A DNA stretch of 7,448 nucleotides from Spirochaetaceae bacterium (GTDB lineage: Bacteria > Spirochaetota > Spirochaetia > Treponematales > Breznakiellaceae), in the NCBI GenBank assembly GCA_031275595.1, contig JAISOO010000059.1:1-7448 (forward strand), read 5' to 3'. The notes below the pieces were generated by a model, which was given only the letters and a program-made list of their open reading frames with translations, was not told the origin of the DNA and did not search any database. Made by a program: the position numbers and the translations under genes. Shown piece after piece: positions 5,335-7,448 of this stretch. Within the stretch, counting starts at the first letter, position 1. Each line of letters starts with the position of its first letter.

Positions 5335-6729
5335 TTAAGGCTCCCGGCCGGTTTCAAAAAAAACCGGGGGTTGAAATTGGCCCGCCGGATTCGGTGTTTT
5401 TTCAAAAAAAATCCGGTGCAAAGCCCGCACGACATCCGCCGCCTGGGTATCATTCACAATGAAACTGATATTTACCTTACTGGCCCCTTGGGAAACCATC
5501 TGTACCGGTATACCCAGTTCCGCGCATACCCCAAAGGCTTGGGCCAGAATACTTGAGGATCGGCATACGTCCCCGATGATGGTTACGATAGCCCTGCCGG
5601 TCTTAACCTCCACCGCGGCAATTTGAGCCAGGTCCTTTTTCAGGAGCCCCAGGTCATAGTCCGCATCCAGGGTGAGGGAAAGGGACACCTCGCTGGTAGC
5701 CACCATATCAACGGAAATATGGTATTTGGCGAAGGCGGAAAAAACCTCTTCCAAAAACCCGTATTGCCCGAGCATCCGGGAAGAAACGATGTCCACCAGG
5801 GTTATATTTTTCCGGGAGGTAATGGCCTGGACCGGCCCGGTCTTTTTGTCCAGCGCCGCGGTGATCCGGGTCCCCGGGGCTTCGGGGTTGTAGGAATTTT
5901 TTACCAGCACCGGGGTTCCGGTCTTACCGCAGGGCTGCATGGCCCGGGGGTGCAGCACCTGGGCGCCAAAATAGGCCAGTTCCGCCGCCTCGTCATAGGT
6001 GATGGTCACCACCGGAAAAGCCTGCGGGACCAGCCGGGGGTCCGCGGTAAGGATCCCGTCCACGTCCTTCCAGACCTGGGCTTCCTCGGCGCCGCAGGCC
6101 GCCGCGATAGTGGTGGCGGAGAGGTCCGATCCCCCCCGGCCCAGGGTGGTGATGTTACCCGCCCGGTCCCGGGCGATAAAACCGGTAACCACCGGAAGGA
6201 TCCCCCCTTCGATCAGGGGGCCCAAGGCTTGGGGGACGAGGCTCCAGGACTCGGGCAGCAGCTCGGCGGAGGTAAAATTGGAATCCGAAAGAAACCCCGC
6301 GTCCCAGGAATCCAGCGCCCGGGCGGGGATACCCCGAGCGTTAAAATAGGCCGCCGCGATCCGTACCGAAAGCCGTTCCCCAAAGGAGACAAGATAATCC
6401 CTGGTCCTCCCGGTAAGTTCTTTAATGAGGGATATGCCCATCAGGAGGTCCCGCAGTTCCCCCAAGAGGGGGCGTATCTCCTCCGCTGCCGGAGGGTCAA
6501 GCCCCAGTTCTCTTATGGTTTTCAGGTGGAGTTTCTCGACGGTGTCTATCGACACGACCGTGTCTTTGAGGGCCCTTTCCGCGGCTTCCAAGAGGCTGTC
6601 GGTGGTGTCCCCCATGGCGGAGAGTACGAGAACTGGTTTTCGGGATAACCTGGCCGTTACCAGGTCCGCCATATGCCGGATCCGTTCCGCGTTTGCCACG
6701 GAACTCCCCCCGAATTTCATCACGATCAT
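5335..6729 (-). CDS. lysC: aspartate kinase, monofunctional
   Basis: Phosphorylates L-aspartate with ATP, the entry and main control point of the pathway. In the 464-aa protein the kinase domain covers about 1-290: KFGGSSV (5-11), SFGERLSV (115-122), TTLGRGGSD (194-202), WKDVDGI (220-226) and the aspartokinase stretch around AYFGAQVLHP (252-261). Two ACT domains follow (about 308-370 and 380-440); the first has TSEVSLSLTLD (345-355), close to the lysine-binding region of E. coli LysC, so feedback inhibition by lysine is likely. The domain ends at LHRIFFE, where E. coli LysC ends; about 20 more residues follow, coded by repeated T8-rich palindromic DNA. There is no homoserine dehydrogenase fusion. 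The start at 6729 has GGAGGA 6 bases upstream; an open frame to 6828 is not supported. First gene of the unit. Confidence 0.95.
   Translation of the reverse strand: MIVMKFGGSSVANAERIRHMADLVTARLSRKPVLVLSAMGDTTDSLLEAAERALKDTVVSIDTVEKLHLKTIRELGLDPPAAEEIRPLLGELRDLLMGISLIKELTGRTRDYLVSFGERLSVRIAAAYFNARGIPARALDSWDAGFLSDSNFTSAELLPESWSLVPQALGPLIEGGILPVVTGFIARDRAGNITTLGRGGSDLSATTIAAACGAEEAQVWKDVDGILTADPRLVPQAFPVVTITYDEAAELAYFGAQVLHPRAMQPCGKTGTPVLVKNSYNPEAPGTRITAALDKKTGPVQAITSRKNITLVDIVSSRMLGQYGFLEEVFSAFAKYHISVDMVATSEVSLSLTLDADYDLGLLKKDLAQIAAVEVKTGRAIVTIIGDVCRSSSILAQAFGVCAELGIPVQMVSQGASKVNISFIVNDTQAADVVRALHRIFFEKTPNPAGQFQPPVFFETGREP
5348..5416 (-). repeat. two T8-containing palindromes in the lysC 3' end
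   Basis: Two related palindromes within the last codons of lysC: CCGGATT...AATCCGG (5385-5391 with 5410-5416) and CCGGTTT...AAACCGG (5348-5354 with 5361-5367). On the coding strand each contains a run of eight T followed by GAAA; the runs lie exactly 48 bases (16 codons) apart and encode IFFEK and VFFET. They look like a duplication or a small palindrome inserted in frame. Confidence 0.5.
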
Positions 6730-6893
6730 GAAAAATCCTCCGCCGGAACTGAGACGCCCGGAGCCAAGACGCTCCTGGAGCTTATCAGGAAGCGGAGGGA
6801 TATGCAAGGGCGCGATCCCCCGGGGCAAAAGCGTTTTATCCAGGGCGGCCCGTTATCGTTCCGGGCGGCGTATGCCGTAATGCCTCAAAATAA

Positions 6894-6914
6894 AATTTTT
6901 GCTTCGCAAAAATT
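6894..6914. repeat. AT-rich 9-bp hairpin upstream of lysC
   Basis: AATTTTTGC (6894-6902) pairs perfectly with GCAAAAATT (6906-6914) around a 3-base loop. It would sit early in a lysC leader transcript and also upstream of the BOF promoter. It could be an operator, a leader hairpin or a degenerate terminator; the sequence alone does not decide. Confidence 0.45.
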
Positions 6915-7016
6915 GGAAGACTTCTTGTAACGATTAATAATTCGTCATCAAGTCTTTTTACAGCCGCAGCAAGCTGCGTGGTATTAAACCGTATCGGCTT
7001 CGCGAATAAACGATGA

Positions 7017-7025
7017 TGCTATAAT
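7017..7025 (+). promoter_or_regulatory. extended -10 promoter of the BOF gene
   Basis: TGCTATAAT: a perfect -10 hexamer (7020-7025) with the TGn extension. The -35 region at the usual distance (GCTTCG) is poor, as is common for extended -10 promoters. Transcription would start near 7032, about 30 bases before the ATG. Confidence 0.55.
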
Positions 7026-7061
7026 AGCTTCTATAAATCTTTTTTATGGAGGCTTTATTGT

Positions 7062-7391
7062 ATGAACGGGAAAAAATTTGTGTTTTTGGCTGTTATCGTG
7101 ATTTTGACTGAATTAGGCCTCAACGCACAAAAAGGTTACCAGGGTCCTGGATTGCGGCCGGTAACTGTCCAGGATGCAAAATCTCTTAGAGATGAGTCCC
7201 CTGTAGTTTTAAGAGGGAAAATAGAAAGATTCCTGGGAGATGAAAAATATACATTTACAGATGATTCTGGAAGCATAATCATTGAAATCGACAATAGGTT
7301 GTGGAAGCTGGACCGGCGGCGAAGCATATACAGTCCTGTTATGTGTCGTAAAATCTGTTACGAAGCGCCCGGCACGGATGCCGGGCGTTAA
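7062..7391 (+). CDS. exported BOF (YgiW/YdeI-type OB-fold) protein with aberrant C-terminus
   Basis: A 109-aa protein with an N-terminal signal peptide: KK, a hydrophobic stretch (about 6-20), and a likely cleavage after A22 (LNA/QKG). From about residue 25 it follows the bacterial OB-fold (BOF, YgiW/NirD) family: GYQGPG, TVQDAKSLRD (35-44), VVLRGKIERFLGDEKYTF (48-65), DDSG and IEIDNRLW (74-81). Known members such as E. coli YgiW are periplasmic, linked to stress tolerance, and continue with a strand like DTVEIQGEVDK and an ending like EIDVKQIRK. Here W81 is followed by LDRRRS and an unrelated cysteine- and arginine-containing tail, so the last strands are missing; the +1 frame contains VVKSVTK, like the lost ending. 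Start: GGAGG 9 bases before the ATG. It may be a pseudogene or a truncated functional variant. Base composition is more AT-rich than in the lys genes. Confidence 0.75.
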   Translation: MNGKKFVFLAVIVILTELGLNAQKGYQGPGLRPVTVQDAKSLRDESPVVLRGKIERFLGDEKYTFTDDSGSIIIEIDNRLWKLDRRRSIYSPVMCRKICYEAPGTDAGR

Positions 7392-7404
7392 TTTCTATTT
7401 TCGT
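7364..7404 (+). terminator. intrinsic terminator covering the BOF gene stop
   Basis: CGCCCGGCA (7366-7374) pairs perfectly with TGCCGGGCG (7379-7387) around the 4-base loop CGGA, extended by a G-T and an A-T pair, and is followed by a T-rich tail (TTAATTTCTATTTT). The stop codon (7389-7391) lies at the base of the stem, so the final codons of the reading frame are the terminator itself. That supports the idea that the original stop lay further upstream. Confidence 0.7.
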
Positions 7405-7448
7405 GAAACAGTCATATCGGAGAATGGATCTAATTTTCCAGCCAAAAC

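Larger units (their letters stand above)
6730..7061. other. divergent intergenic region between lysC and the BOF gene
   Basis: No gene is seen in these 332 bases. The lysC side (to about 6880) is GC-rich, like the operon; the rest is AT-richer. It holds an AT-rich 9-bp hairpin (6894-6914), a long-loop inverted repeat AAGACTT (6917-6923) with AAGTCTT (6950-6956) followed by Ts on the plus strand, a short stem CGCAGC/GCTGCG (6965-6978), and the palindrome TTCGCGAA (6999-7006). For lysC, TTGATG (minus strand, 6951-6946) followed 16 bases later by TACAAG is a possible but weak promoter. The leader would be about 170-200 bases, and I could not fit it to a lysine riboswitch. Confidence 0.5.

Noticed and set aside
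5313..5453. N-terminal extension of dapB upstream of 5312
   Set aside because: It would translate the end of lysC in another frame; the strong Shine-Dalgarno site and the Rossmann N-terminus at 5312 define the start.
5623..6648. A 341-codon plus-strand open frame opposite lysC
   Set aside because: It mirrors codon bias of lysC, has low-complexity Gly/Arg/Pro-rich translation with no family resemblance, and lysC is certain.
6730..6828. N-terminal extension of lysC to 6828
   Set aside because: The added residues have no counterpart in aspartate kinases, which begin right at the KFGGSSV strand, and GGAGGA lies 6 bases before 6729.
6673..6930. Short plus-strand open frames across the lysC start and spacer
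   Set aside because: They overlap lysC in antisense, lack a ribosome-binding site and resemble no protein.
6730..6960. Lysine riboswitch in the lysC leader
   Set aside because: I looked for the conserved AGAGGTGC-type start and GC-rich multi-helix layout and could not match them by eye; a model scan would be decisive.

Overview
The window looks like chromosomal DNA of a spirochete, most probably a termite-gut-type Treponema or relative. This is inferred from the protein flavour (an archaeal/spirochete-type aspartate-semialdehyde dehydrogenase, a YgiW-type BOF protein) and from gene order; no rRNA or other marker is present to prove it. The content is mainly a lysine (diaminopimelate-pathway) biosynthesis cluster on the minus strand, followed at the right end by one divergent plus-strand gene.

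Layout in transcription order (minus strand, right to left): lysC (aspartate kinase), dapB (dihydrodipicolinate reductase) and dapA (dihydrodipicolinate synthase) are tightly packed and form one unit. A 165-base gap with inverted repeats and a good sigma70-like promoter precedes a small DEDDh (DnaQ-like) exonuclease gene that does not belong to the pathway. A second gap of about 200 bases, with a promoter and three consecutive hairpins, precedes asd and lysA, which overlap by 4 bases (ATGA). Downstream of lysA, bases 1-185 hold a stack of hairpins, including a bidirectional-looking terminator, and no gene.

Together the five enzymes cover aspartate to tetrahydrodipicolinate (LysC, Asd, DapA, DapB) and the final decarboxylation of meso-diaminopimelate to lysine (LysA). 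The steps between (DapL, or DapD/ArgD-type/DapE, and DapF) are not in the window.

On the plus strand, a 332-base, AT-richer divergent spacer with an extended -10 promoter leads to a short secreted BOF/YgiW-type protein. Its C-terminus does not match the family and may have been damaged by a deletion and frameshift. A clear intrinsic terminator covers its stop codon.

The most notable non-coding signal is a family of short palindromes built on TTCCCAAAA...TTTTGGGAA. They lie in all three non-coding regions on the left side of the cluster, and three of them sit directly downstream of a -10-like box read on the minus strand. I see no mobile element, CRISPR, tRNA or rRNA, and no evidence for an undescribed multi-gene system.
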